In this document: one piece after another, positions 1-7,366 of the stretch | Layout of the letters: every line of letters begins with the position of its first letter | How positions within the stretch are numbered: position 1 is the stretch's first letter | Virus record (IMG/VR): IMGVR_UViG_3300047409_000242 | Span: 1-21,639 of that record | Reading direction: 5' to 3' (one strand) | Length of the DNA stretch: 21,639 nt | Origin: a virus | Notes under the pieces: generated by a model | The model's database searches: none | Told to the model about the DNA's origin: nothing | The model's input: the letters and a program-made list of their open reading frames with translations, nothing else | Position numbers and translations under genes: made by a program

Positions 1-282
1 GTCGTTGGTGTAGGTGTTGCCCGCTGCCGCGGCAACGGTCGAGCCGTTGGTGATCCCGGCCGTAGCTCCAGCCGCGATGCCGGTCGCGCCGACCTTGCAG
101 AACTGCGCCATGTCGCGCCCGCCCGTAGCACTTCCCGCAGCGGTGACGGTAGAGCCGAGCGCGAACGGTGCCTGCCGGTCGTAGATCACATTGCCGGCGG
201 GATTCACCCCGTCGAGCACGGGCTTGAACACATTGGTGAGCGATGCACCAATCAGAGGTGTGATGATGCTTGGATTCGGCAT
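1..282 (-). CDS. Putative virion protein downstream of major capsid gene (partial, runs off left edge)
   Basis: An open frame reads leftward from an ATG at 282 to the edge of the window without a stop (94 codons visible). The start has a good ribosome binding site (GAAGGAG, 8 nt upstream). The visible protein begins MPNPSIITPL and is rich in Gly, Ala, Thr and Ser, with a segment of short AAG/GAT/TNG-like runs and no charged clusters, as in beta-rich surface or decoration proteins. It starts 50 nt after the capsid gene stop in the same direction, so it is probably in the head operon and translated in large amounts with the capsid protein. A head decoration or head-completion role is inferred from position and composition only; I do not recognise a family. 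Confidence 0.7.
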   Translation of the reverse strand, partial: MPNPSIITPLIGASLTNVFKPVLDGVNPAGNVIYDRQAPFALGSTVTAAGSATGGRDMAQFCKVGATGIAAGATAGITNGSTVAAAAGNTYTND

Positions 283-332
283 TTCGATTGCTCCTTCGAT
301 TCAGTTTGTCGAGTCGTACAAGGTGTTGTCGC

Positions 333-989
333 TTATGCGTCCGCGACGACTCCCTGGAATTGCGCTCCCGACACGCAGAGATTGCCGGCCCAGGCCAAGA
401 GCGAGACCACCGCGTCCTGGTTGGTCGAGTAACGCTTGCTCGGATCCAGCGGCACGAAATTCCGGTCGCGGTGCGGCCGTAGGAAGATGTACTTCGTGTT
501 CAGGAAGTACGCTGCATTCACCGGTGCAAAGCCACCGATCCCGCCATCGAGCACAACGTCGGCCTGCATGTACTTGACCGCCGGGAAGCCCAGGTCACCG
601 AGCTTGGAATCGGTAAAGCGCTGGATGTTCTGCAGCGACGCCATGTACAGCGCCCAGTAGCCGTTATCGACCATGATCAGATCGGTATGGTCGTTGCCAC
701 GCGCGCACTTCGCGTACATCGCGTTGAACTTCTGCTGGATGTTCGCCGACGTCGCCGCACCACCCACGGCAATCGCTGCCTGGTTCTGCCAGAACGTCCA
801 CGTCGCGCGATCGATGCCACCATACACACCCGACGTCGGCACCTTCGCCACCGCCACCGCAAGACCCACGATCTGCTTGCCACCGTTCGCCGTACCGTCC
901 GAATACAGCCCCGCAGAAATCAGGTTCTGCATCGTCGATTCGGCGACCTTGATCCGCGCCTCCATCAGATCGATGATCTGTTCCTTGCC
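333..989 (-). CDS. Major capsid protein, exon 2 (residues 107-324 of the spliced protein)
   Basis: This is the C-terminal two thirds of the major capsid protein. After the intron the frame resumes with GGC at 989 (GKEQIIDLMEAR...) and runs 218 codons to a stop at 333. The sequence contains signatures I recognise from a phage capsid family common in Burkholderiales podophages: YSDGTANGGKQIVGL near the start, GIDRATWTFWQNQ, and close to the end AYFLNTKYIFLRPHRDRNF. In those relatives the exon 1 ending LQNS is followed directly by GKEQ or GREQ, which is exactly what joining 1921 to 989 gives. The open frame extends upstream to 1025, but those 12 codons (MVTKAPERGCRL) are intron sequence and an unlikely native start. 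The protein forms the icosahedral shell, assembled on the scaffold encoded at 2400-3455. Assignment is strong; an HK97-type fold is inferred from family knowledge. Confidence 0.93.
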   Translation of the reverse strand, partial: GKEQIIDLMEARIKVAESTMQNLISAGLYSDGTANGGKQIVGLAVAVAKVPTSGVYGGIDRATWTFWQNQAAIAVGGAATSANIQQKFNAMYAKCARGNDHTDLIMVDNGYWALYMASLQNIQRFTDSKLGDLGFPAVKYMQADVVLDGGIGGFAPVNAAYFLNTKYIFLRPHRDRNFVPLDPSKRYSTNQDAVVSLLAWAGNLCVSGAQFQGVVADA

Positions 990-1920
990 CAGACGGCACC
1001 CTCGTTCCGGTGCCTTTGTTACCACGCGGGTTTTTTATCCCACGCTTCTAACGGTTCGTTTTCCCGTTAGCTCGGCATACATCATCAATCAAGGTCGTAG
1101 CGTTTCGACTTGCGCCGATTCTCGCTACGCGTCACGACGCGAAGATTTGCAATTACATGCAGACCTGACACCAATTTCCCGCGCAGGGGAATGATGTGAT
1201 CAACCTCGTGCGGTATTCCGGTTTCTTCGGAAAGGCGCTTGGCTTCGGCGTACACAGCCACCGTCGCGTCGCAGGGAATGCGCGGTGTTGCGCGCTGCCT
1301 CTGCCGCATGTACGCGTGCCAGTACCCGTTCTTGTATGCACGCGTAAGGGAGAGTCCACCACGAGTCCGTCTGCTTGCGATCGCCAAACAGCCGCAACTT
1401 TTGGTGATGCCCTGATTCACCCGGTCAAGCGTGGTGTAGATCGTTCCGCCACAGTCGCAAGTAAATTCCCATATAGCCCTGCGACCGTTATCGAATCCAA
1501 CCCGCTTTATTGCCGTCAACTTCCCAAAGACCTTTCCCGAAACCTCAAGACGAATGTTCGCGATGTACTCAGGACATTGCTTGCTGCAGAACTGCTGCCG
1601 CTTGATGAGAAACATTGCGCGAACCGCCTTGGTATTGCCGCACTTGCACTTGCAAATCCACATTGCGTTGCCGGCTCGATCCGAGGAAGTACGCTCGACG
1701 ACCGTGAGGACGCCGAATGTTTTTCCTGTCAGATCGAGTGCGATACCGCGTGTCATGCTTTTCCTTGATTGTCGGGCGCTCGTGGGTGGGTTATTGCCGT
1801 GGTTGGCTCACCACCTATGCTCTAGACCTTTCGCCTACGCTTTTCCCATTCGGCGACTTGGTACGGGATTGGCTTCGCAGCGTTCCCCGTTTCACCCGAT
1901 TTTCGAACTCCCGCTTCTTA
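990..1920 (-). ncRNA. Group I self-splicing intron interrupting the major capsid gene
   Basis: The 931-nt insertion separates the two capsid exons and folds by eye as a group I intron. P1: exon end AACUCU (1926-1921) pairs with GGAGUU (1911-1906), leaving the required U-G pair at the 5' splice site. P3: UCGGGUG (1899-1893) with CGCCCGA (1778-1772). P4: ACGGG (1890-1886) with CCCGU (1867-1863). The stretch AAACGGGGAAC...CAAUCCCGU closely resembles the T4 td core (subgroup IA). P6/P6a: ACC/GGU and UCGCC/GGCGA. P7: CGGCAAUA (1799-1792) with UAUGCCG (1079-1073), with the expected single bulged A. Three P9-type hairpins follow (1070-1048, 1045-1024, 1014-995). The intron ends in G at 990. An HNH gene fills the P8 loop. 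The splice site could shift by one base, but only this choice preserves the capsid frame and the S-G junction. Confidence 0.92.
1085..1756 (-). CDS. Intron-encoded HNH homing endonuclease with duplicated zinc-ribbon-like N-terminus
   Basis: This 223-aa protein lies wholly inside the capsid-gene intron, between the P3 and P7 3' strands (P8 loop). The C-terminal HNH nuclease motif is clear: HEVDHIIPL at residues 183-191 (His183, Asp186, His187), then Asn204 in HVIANLR, followed by a basic tail. Ahead of it are two copies of a module starting GKTFGVLTVVER (11-22) and GKVFGKLTAIKR (74-85), each followed by Cys clusters (C35, C37, C39, C57, C61; C100, C102, C121, C123) likely to bind zinc and contact DNA. 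Known intron HNH enzymes nick or cut the intronless allele near the insertion site, so the intron spreads to related phages. The start ATG follows AAGGAAAAGC. Its base composition looks less GC-rich than the flanking phage genes. Confidence 0.93.
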   Translation of the reverse strand: MTRGIALDLTGKTFGVLTVVERTSSDRAGNAMWICKCKCGNTKAVRAMFLIKRQQFCSKQCPEYIANIRLEVSGKVFGKLTAIKRVGFDNGRRAIWEFTCDCGGTIYTTLDRVNQGITKSCGCLAIASRRTRGGLSLTRAYKNGYWHAYMRQRQRATPRIPCDATVAVYAEAKRLSEETGIPHEVDHIIPLRGKLVSGLHVIANLRVVTRSENRRKSKRYDLD

Positions 1921-2238
1921 AGAGTTCTGCAACATCTCGAGGCCAGACATCGTAACTGCGGTCGCTGCCTGCTTAATATCGTATTGTGCGGCAGAAATTA
2001 CGTCTTGTGCGCCAATTGGTAAAGCTTCGTACCCGCTATACCAGCCAGCGTTGCCATTTTCCCGGAAGGAAAGCTCCTGCAAAATCACATTTCCGCCACC
2101 GAAAGGCTTGATATTTCCCTGTTCGGACATCTTGAGCAGGATTGCGTTGTTTTTTGTCACATTATCCGCAATCGTCCGCGACCGATTTTGTATGGTCGTG
2201 GCAATTACGTCAGAAATTGCCGCATTGGCAAAGGCCAT
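1921..2238 (-). CDS. Major capsid protein, exon 1 (residues 1-106)
   Basis: The N-terminal part of the capsid protein starts at the ATG at 2238 (ribosome binding site TAGGAG, 4 nt upstream) with MAFANAAISDVIATTIQNRS, a start typical of this capsid family, and ends in GLEMLQNS at 1921. The next codon, UAA (1920-1918), is the first three bases of the group I intron. The protein made without splicing would therefore be a 106-aa fragment; the 324-aa product needs splicing to the GGC at 989. The coding sequence appears less GC-rich than exon 2, which could reflect co-conversion of exon DNA along with the intron during homing. The scaffold gene lies about 160 bp upstream. Confidence 0.93.
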
Positions 2239-2290
2239 GACGCGCTCCTAAGAGTTGAGTGAAAAAGCACACAACCTCAGAAGGCTGGCC

Positions 2291-2306
2291 GCGAGAGAAC
2301 TCTCGC
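2291..2306. other. Short perfect inverted repeat between scaffold and capsid genes
   Basis: GCGAGAGAACTCTCGC can form a 6-bp stem closed by a GAAC loop (or a 7-bp stem in DNA). It sits in the roughly 160-bp gap between the scaffold stop and the capsid start. There is no following U run on the minus strand, so it is not a typical intrinsic terminator. An mRNA-stabilising or processing hairpin upstream of the highly expressed capsid message is possible. Confidence 0.4.
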
Positions 2307-2399
2307 AGTGCTGGAACCCGGTGGCCGCTGCGGCAACTGCGCGTTGGTCCGATTTCCGTGAGGGACGGGCGAAAGTGTGAGCCTGTGGGACAAATGCTG

Positions 2400-3455
2400 T
2401 CAACCGTTGAGCACGCGCTCGAGGCTGGCGCGGACTGATTCGCCGCGTGCTGCGCCGGCCGGTTGCACGCCGGTGCCGTTGGGGGCGCCCTTGATCGAGA
2501 CGTTGGCGGCGGCGGCTTGCTTCTGCGCCTGGGTGCGGGCCTGGTAGTCGCGCTCGATGAGGGTCTTGCGGATGTCGGCGTCCATGCCGATCGCCATGTC
2601 GTAGGCGGTGCGGAGATTCCCCGCGACGTTGTTCTCGATGAGCGCCGCCATGATGTGACGCACCTTGGGGAAGAACTCGTTCTGCGGGTCGTTGGCGAAA
2701 GCCTGGAACTCCTGCGAGGTCTGCTGCTGCACCTGCTGGTGGCTCGCGGCGGATCCGTACATCTTCTCGGTCAGGAGTTGCGCTGACTGTGCCTCGGCGC
2801 GCGCGATCTCGACGTTGACCGGCTCGCTCAGGTTTACCCCGTACTGCTGGGCGAGGGAGAGGATGATCGCCTTCCTGAACTCCGGCCCGCCGGTCCTGAG
2901 CTGGTGCGCGGTGGTGAGTAGCGTGCGCATGGCGGTGATCGGGGTCGCGCCTTCCGACTGCAGCTGGTCGGCGTAGGGCACGAACTCGTTGAGGATTGCT
3001 TCGGCGACATTGCCGCGGCGGGCGACGGCATCGAAGCCGTACTGGAGCTCCTGCTCGCGCTGGTGCAGGTAGGGGCGCACCTCGGCCGGGATCTTGTCGT
3101 AGTAGCCGCGCATTTCTGGGCGCCACGAGGCAGGCGGCTCGTTGAACTCCCGCGGTGGGGCAGCAACGCCGGGAGCGGGAGGGATGGCACCTTGGGGGCT
3201 AGTGGTCCCCTGCGGTGCCGGCGCCACTCCCGGCGCGCTACCTTCCTTGGGCGCGAAGCGGCCTTGCGCGTCGCGTGCACGTTCGCCGGTCGCGTCGGTC
3301 TTTTCGACGTCCGCCTGGATCGCTGGCGACTCGTCGAAGGCGAGCTCGAGGGATTCGGAGAGATTCGGCGCCGGTGTGGCGGGTGCCGCCGGTTCACCGC
3401 CGCCGCTATCCGGGGGAAGTACGTTCTCGCCTGAGACGTCCAGTGGGTCTGCCAT
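2400..3455 (-). CDS. Capsid scaffolding protein
   Basis: This 351-aa acidic protein is predicted to guide assembly of the major capsid protein and then leave the head. It lies directly upstream of the capsid gene and downstream of portal, the standard place for a scaffold in P22-like head modules. The N-terminal ~110 residues are rich in Pro, Ala, Gly and acidic residues and look disordered. The middle (about 110-300) is helix-rich with Gln/Glu/Arg-rich stretches suited to coiled coils (YLHQREQELQYGFDAV; SHQQVQQQTSQEFQAF). The C-terminus is short and basic. The start is ATG 3455, with AAGAGG about 9 nt upstream and the previous gene's TAG three bases before. There is no protease signature. 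The assignment rests on position and composition plus resemblance to scaffold-like phage proteins. Confidence 0.82.
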   Translation of the reverse strand: MADPLDVSGENVLPPDSGGGEPAAPATPAPNLSESLELAFDESPAIQADVEKTDATGERARDAQGRFAPKEGSAPGVAPAPQGTTSPQGAIPPAPGVAAPPREFNEPPASWRPEMRGYYDKIPAEVRPYLHQREQELQYGFDAVARRGNVAEAILNEFVPYADQLQSEGATPITAMRTLLTTAHQLRTGGPEFRKAIILSLAQQYGVNLSEPVNVEIARAEAQSAQLLTEKMYGSAASHQQVQQQTSQEFQAFANDPQNEFFPKVRHIMAALIENNVAGNLRTAYDMAIGMDADIRKTLIERDYQARTQAQKQAAAANVSIKGAPNGTGVQPAGAARGESVRASLERVLNG

Positions 3456-3458
3456 GTC

Positions 3459-3770
3459 CTAGCCTCTTGCCTTTCCGGTGCGCAGCGCGCGATCCGTGTG
3501 TTCCCAGAGTTGTTCCCTGAACGCCCGCCGCTCGCGCTCGGCGGCGTAGCGGTCGGCTACCGGCGCGTTGCCCTTCACTTCGTCATACGGGACCACATCG
3601 TGCTTGCCCATGTGCTCGCGTAGTGCCGAGCGCGACGCCACCACCGTGCCGTCGATCGGAGAGACGAAGGGCGTGATGTCATCGCGCACGGCTGGCGCGT
3701 CCGATACTCGTTCGCGATCAATTTCCACGAACGTCTCTGATAGGGGGTCATAGCGGTCGTAACGCGCCAT
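3459..3770 (-). CDS. Conserved hypothetical phage head-module protein
   Basis: The protein is 103 aa, starting MARYDRYD at the ATG at 3770. That start overlaps the stop of the upstream PP-loop gene in a TGATG arrangement, which favours it over an upstream in-frame GTG/ATG at 3794. It contains ITPFVSPIDGTVV followed by a short charged helix. I have seen this segment in small proteins of other phage head operons, where SPIDG precedes a Ser/Arg residue and a helical tail, but no function is known to me. No transmembrane segment, signal peptide or metal-binding cysteines are visible. Its place between the PP-loop protein and the scaffold suggests a role in head assembly or in whatever modification the neighbour performs; that is inference. 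Confidence 0.75.
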   Translation of the reverse strand: MARYDRYDPLSETFVEIDRERVSDAPAVRDDITPFVSPIDGTVVASRSALREHMGKHDVVPYDEVKGNAPVADRYAAERERRAFREQLWEHTDRALRTGKARG

Positions 3771-4516
3771 CAGGCCCCGCACATCCCCTCGCACTCCTCC
3801 GCGAACATCTCGCGCTGACCCTCGTGCTCATCACGAATGTCGGCACGCTCGAGCGGCACCAGACTGCGGTGCGCGTACTGCTCGACCCCATAGCCGCGAA
3901 TCGCCCGATCCACGGCCACCGCAGCGGCAAAGTCGCGGTCCGATAGCTCCCGCCACTCGGCGTTGCCCTTGTACGGACAGAACACGCAGGAGGATTTCGG
4001 CGGTCTTGGGTAGGCGCGGTCCGAAAGCCAGCGCAGGCAATGCAGGCGCGAGAGCCCGCGCTCGATCAGCGGATAGACGTTTCGCACGTACTGGACGCGC
4101 GCCGGTTTCATCCTCTGCGCCTCGTCGGTGGAAATCCCCACCCACAGATCGACCGGCTCCTTCGCGGTGGCGCCAAGCTCTTTCAACTTCCGGTAGAGCG
4201 GCAGGATCTTGTACCGCGCCGTGCACTGGCGCCGGCCCATGCCGCCGCGGGTGCGCCAGGGGATATCCTGAAAGTCATGCCCCGAGAGGGTCTTCCCGGC
4301 AAGCGCGTGCGCCTCGAGCGAGCCTGCGCTCACGACATGGATCGGGAACGGCAGTGACTCACTCAACCAAGCGAGCCAATCGTAGGTCGCCTCGCTTTCG
4401 GCCTGCGTGTCCGCAAAGATCGCGCACTCGGGCATCGGCGTGATCTCGCCGTGCGCGGCCATCAGCGCCATCGTGGAACTCTGCACACCGGCTCCCAGGG
4501 AGATCACGTGTCTCAT
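3770..4516 (-). CDS. PAPS-reductase/PP-loop (adenine nucleotide alpha-hydrolase-like) family protein
   Basis: This 248-aa protein has the PP-loop ATP-pyrophosphatase signature of the PAPS reductase/DndC superfamily near its N-terminus (SLGAGVQSSTMAL, residues 5-17, in place of the classic SGGxDS). Other family marks are FADTQAE (about 35-41), RRQCTARYKILPL in the middle and a paired-cysteine block SSCVFCPYKG near residues 175-184 that could bind metal. Family members activate a substrate by adenylation or handle sulfur (PAPS reduction, tRNA thiolation, DNA phosphorothioation). Which of these applies cannot be told here. The ATG at 4516 overlaps the upstream stop as TGATG, so translation is probably coupled; an upstream in-frame GTG at 4519 is less likely. 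A biosynthetic-type enzyme inside a head operon is odd, though similar genes occur in other phages. Confidence 0.85.
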   Translation of the reverse strand: MRHVISLGAGVQSSTMALMAAHGEITPMPECAIFADTQAESEATYDWLAWLSESLPFPIHVVSAGSLEAHALAGKTLSGHDFQDIPWRTRGGMGRRQCTARYKILPLYRKLKELGATAKEPVDLWVGISTDEAQRMKPARVQYVRNVYPLIERGLSRLHCLRWLSDRAYPRPPKSSCVFCPYKGNAEWRELSDRDFAAAVAVDRAIRGYGVEQYAHRSLVPLERADIRDEHEGQREMFAEECEGMCGA

Positions 4517-4701
4517 CACCAGCCCATCTCCTTGCGCGCGTCGGCGACGCTGTCGAGCACGGCCTTCAGCGCGTCGGCGGCTGTGGTGTCGGTGCGGTAC
4601 TTGTCGAAGAGCTCGAAGCGCGTCTCGAGCGCGAGCTCGAGGTGGGCGGCGAACTGCTGCGCATCACTCGGCTTCTTCGGCGGCAGGTGCAGCGCGCCCA
4701 T
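4516..4701 (-). CDS. Small hypothetical protein between portal and PP-loop gene
   Basis: A 61-residue acidic, mostly helical protein (MGALHLPPKK..., then ALETRFELFDKY and ADALKAVLDSVADARKEMGW). Its ATG at 4701 follows the portal stop codon with no gap, and its own TGA overlaps the ATG of the PP-loop gene. This seamless packing supports a real, co-translated gene. There are no cysteines or membrane segments. I do not recognise the family; a small head-assembly or adaptor role is only suggested by position. Confidence 0.7.
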   Translation of the reverse strand: MGALHLPPKKPSDAQQFAAHLELALETRFELFDKYRTDTTAADALKAVLDSVADARKEMGW

Positions 4702-7143
4702 TCAGCCGTCCCCGCCCGTGTCCTTCGGTGCGGCCTTTGCCGCTTGCTTCTGCTGCTCGAGCGCGAGCGCGCCGGCTTCCTGCTGGTGCGCCATGTCCTG
4801 CTCATGCGCGGCATCGGCGTGGGCCATTTCCTGCGCGCCCTGCACGATGTCGCCCTGCATCTGTGCGCTGGCAATCGTCGCGTCCTGCGCCGCCTTGTCG
4901 CGCGCGGCCTGCGCCTGCACCTGGGCCTTGATCAGGATCGCCTGCACCTCGGCCATCGTCTTCTCGCGGAAGGCTTCCATCTCCATCTGCACCTTGGCGC
5001 GGTCGTTCGCCATCTCGGCCTGCATCTTCTGCATCTCCATGCCGAGCTCCTGGCTTCGTGCCTGCGCCTCGGCGGCGATCTCCGCCTGCCGCGCCTGTCC
5101 TTCCATCTGCACCTTCTGCTGGTCGGACGCGGCCTTGGCCTTGAGCGCCTCGGTCTTCGGATCCGGCTGCTTCGGCGGCGGGTTCGCCTTCATGTCCTCG
5201 AAGGCGGCTTCGATGATGCCTTCGATGTCGCGTCCCACGCGGAAGCCGCGGATACCGAACATGAGGAGCGCCTGCGCGATCGGCATGAACTGCGGGTTGC
5301 CCTGCACGGCGGGGATCGCCTGCTGCAGGAACTGGGTGACCCCGGTCAGGAATTCGTTGCGCGCCGCGCGCTCCTGCTCCAAGTCCGGCTCAACCAGGGT
5401 GTCGGCGGTCACCTCGATGCGGTAGTCGATCATCTTGCCGTTACGCAGGAGCTGGAGCGCCTGCATGACCACACCCTGCGAGGACGGGAGCGGCGGTGGT
5501 GGCAGCGGTCCCGCGGGTGCGGCCGGCGGCGCGAACGGGACGACGTTGGCCGGCAGCATGCCGCCACCACCCATCGGGGGCATCGCAGGCGGTTGTGCAG
5601 AAACTGGGGGGGTACCCATTGGTGCCGGGGGTGGCTCACCGGGTGAGCCTGTCGGTGGCATCATCGGCGGTGGCGCCTGCCGTGCCGCCATCGCCGCCTG
5701 CGCGTCCTTGATCGCCTTCTGCCCGTCCGGGCTGTGCATGATCGCGCTCTGCTCGATCAAGGTCTGGTCGTCGAAGAAGGTGATCGCGACGTGGCCCATG
5801 AGCTGCACGATCTCGCCCACGAAGCGCGCCAGGTCCTGCTGCACGGCATCGAGGCGCATGGAGGCGAACTGCTGCTTGATCTTCTGCGCGCCGAGGGTCT
5901 CGTTGGGGTTCGACGCGCCGCGCACGATGTCGGAAATCCCCGTGATCTGGTAGATGTCCTGGATCAGCTGCTGGCGGATGTTGAAGAGCTTCTCCACCAC
6001 CAGGATCACCTGCTCGATCGGCAGGAAGTCCATGACGCCTTTGAGTCCGCCCTTCTCGGCGAACGCGGCCCAGGTGTCCACGGGAATCAGCTCGTTCTCG
6101 GCGCCCTCGGTCAGGAGGCGCGCGAGACCGTCCTCGGAGGCATCGCGCACGCCGACGACCTTGAGCGCCTTGGTGAGCATGTCCAAGCGCTGCGTCAGGT
6201 TGTCGATCTCGCCCGCCTGGTCCTGGTACATGCAGTAGTCGGGCACCGGAACGAGGTTCCCGGTGGTGTTGGTGGCGAAGAGCGGTCGCGGGCAGGGGAA
6301 GAACCCGGGGAAGCCCATCGGGTCCGGCTTCTCGTCGAGAAGGGTTTCCATCGCCATGTGCACCCAGCACACCTTCGAGCTGCGCTTGTCCCAGATCTCG
6401 TAGACCTTGGCCTGCTTGAACACGTTGTGCTTCGGCTCGTCGGTCTCGACGTTGCCGCGCGCGTCGGGGTGGCGCGCCGGCGTGTAGTCGAGCGGGATGT
6501 CCTTCACCTTGGGGAAGCGCGCTTCGAGCTCGTCGCGCGTCATGTAGACGATGCGCCACACGGCGGGGACTTCCTCCCACGTTCTCGAGGGGATGAAGCC
6601 GAAGTCTTCCCAGTAGACGAAATCGACCGCGGCGACGTTGCCGGAAAGGCGCGCGTAGTAGTCGTTGTCCACCGTCCCCGTCGGAGAGTTCTGCGCCTTC
6701 TGGTAGCGCACCCAGGCGCAGCCCATGCCGGGAAGCAGGCGGTCCTGCAGGGCGTGGCGCACGGTGGGATGAAAGTCCGACTGCGCCGACAACTGGAACG
6801 CGAGAACGCGCTCGAGGATCAAGCTCGCGACGCGCGCCACCTGGTCCGGGTCGGTGTAGCGGCGCATCACGATCGGCGCCGGCGGTCGCCCGTAGACGGC
6901 CGGCATCATGGTGTTGATGATCGACCACAGCAGGTTGTACTTCTTCTGCGCGGTGCCGAGCCCCGAGTCGCCCTCGCGCTCGTCGCGGTAGCGCTTGACC
7001 ACCTTCGCCGCGCGCTCGCGCCATTTCTCCATCTCCTTGTCGCAGGCGTGAATCTCCGCCTTCCAGTAGGCGCAGCGGCCCTTGCTGTCCTCGCCAAAGT
7101 CGGCGTAGGTCTCGGCGGTGGTGGCGAGTGCGGTGTCAGCCAT
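4702..7143 (-). CDS. Portal protein (P22-like, with long coiled-coil C-terminus)
   Basis: At 813 aa this is the longest gene in the window. It sits directly downstream of the terminase genes and upstream of scaffold and capsid, the standard portal position. The N-terminal ~450 residues resemble large podophage portals: helical start, YNLLWSIINTMMPAVYGRPP near residue 70-90, GMGCAWVRYQ near 140, a Trp-rich FVYWEDFGF block and ISDIVRGASNPNETLGAQK near 400. A Pro/Met/Gly-rich linker follows (about 485-565), then a second helical domain and a long Ala/Gln/Glu/Met/Lys-rich coiled coil from about 660 to the end. The dodecameric portal forms the DNA entry vertex; in P22-type portals a C-terminal helical barrel extends into the head, which could explain the coiled coil. 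Only a weak ribosome binding site (AAAGAA) precedes the ATG. Confidence 0.92.
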   Translation of the reverse strand: MADTALATTAETYADFGEDSKGRCAYWKAEIHACDKEMEKWRERAAKVVKRYRDEREGDSGLGTAQKKYNLLWSIINTMMPAVYGRPPAPIVMRRYTDPDQVARVASLILERVLAFQLSAQSDFHPTVRHALQDRLLPGMGCAWVRYQKAQNSPTGTVDNDYYARLSGNVAAVDFVYWEDFGFIPSRTWEEVPAVWRIVYMTRDELEARFPKVKDIPLDYTPARHPDARGNVETDEPKHNVFKQAKVYEIWDKRSSKVCWVHMAMETLLDEKPDPMGFPGFFPCPRPLFATNTTGNLVPVPDYCMYQDQAGEIDNLTQRLDMLTKALKVVGVRDASEDGLARLLTEGAENELIPVDTWAAFAEKGGLKGVMDFLPIEQVILVVEKLFNIRQQLIQDIYQITGISDIVRGASNPNETLGAQKIKQQFASMRLDAVQQDLARFVGEIVQLMGHVAITFFDDQTLIEQSAIMHSPDGQKAIKDAQAAMAARQAPPPMMPPTGSPGEPPPAPMGTPPVSAQPPAMPPMGGGGMLPANVVPFAPPAAPAGPLPPPPLPSSQGVVMQALQLLRNGKMIDYRIEVTADTLVEPDLEQERAARNEFLTGVTQFLQQAIPAVQGNPQFMPIAQALLMFGIRGFRVGRDIEGIIEAAFEDMKANPPPKQPDPKTEALKAKAASDQQKVQMEGQARQAEIAAEAQARSQELGMEMQKMQAEMANDRAKVQMEMEAFREKTMAEVQAILIKAQVQAQAARDKAAQDATIASAQMQGDIVQGAQEMAHADAAHEQDMAHQQEAGALALEQQKQAAKAAPKDTGGDG

Positions 7144-7153
7144 GATGGTTCTT

Positions 7154-7366
7154 TCAGCGCATCGCGAACGGATGCGAAGGCGTCACGATTTCGGTCATTC
7201 CCGGTGTCTTCCATAGCGGACGCAAGACGTGCAGGAGTTTCGGCGCGCGCCGTAACTTGGGTATAGGCCAGCCATAACTAAAAACGACTTTGAGCGGGCC
7301 AAACCTCCGTTCGGCTTCTGCCCACCATTTCGAGCGTTGGTTGAAGCGTTGCTTGGCGCGCTTCAT
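7154..7366 (-). CDS. Small basic hypothetical protein upstream of portal
   Basis: A 70-aa strongly basic protein (MKRAKQRFNQRSKWW..., many Arg, Lys and Trp). The preferred start is the ATG at 7366, which overlaps the TGA of the 44-aa gene upstream (ATGA). The frame stays open six codons further upstream, but those starts would overlap that gene more. The stop is 10 nt before the portal ATG. The coupled arrangement TerL, 44 aa, 70 aa, portal supports both tiny genes being real. No family recognised. The basic character suggests nucleic-acid contact, perhaps in packaging, but this is inference. Confidence 0.55.
   Translation of the reverse strand: MKRAKQRFNQRSKWWAEAERRFGPLKVVFSYGWPIPKLRRAPKLLHVLRPLWKTPGMTEIVTPSHPFAMR

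Noticed and set aside
990-1025. ATG or other start at 1025 making a separate 230-aa capsid-like protein
   Set aside because: The 12 codons before GKEQ are intron 3' end (P9.2 region and terminal G) and do not match capsid relatives; exon 1 supplies the proper N-terminus.
2248-3126. A 292-codon minus-strand frame inside the scaffold gene
   Set aside because: Same strand as scaffold but shifted. The protein is Arg/Pro/Ala-rich without structure, and unlike the methyltransferase case no known family resemblance was noticed.
5734-7266. A 510-codon plus-strand frame opposite the portal gene (and a 334-codon one at 4642-5646)
   Set aside because: Antisense to a well-supported portal gene in GC-rich DNA. 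The translation is dominated by His, Arg, Leu, Val and Asp runs, typical of a reverse-strand shadow, with no family resemblance or ribosome binding site.
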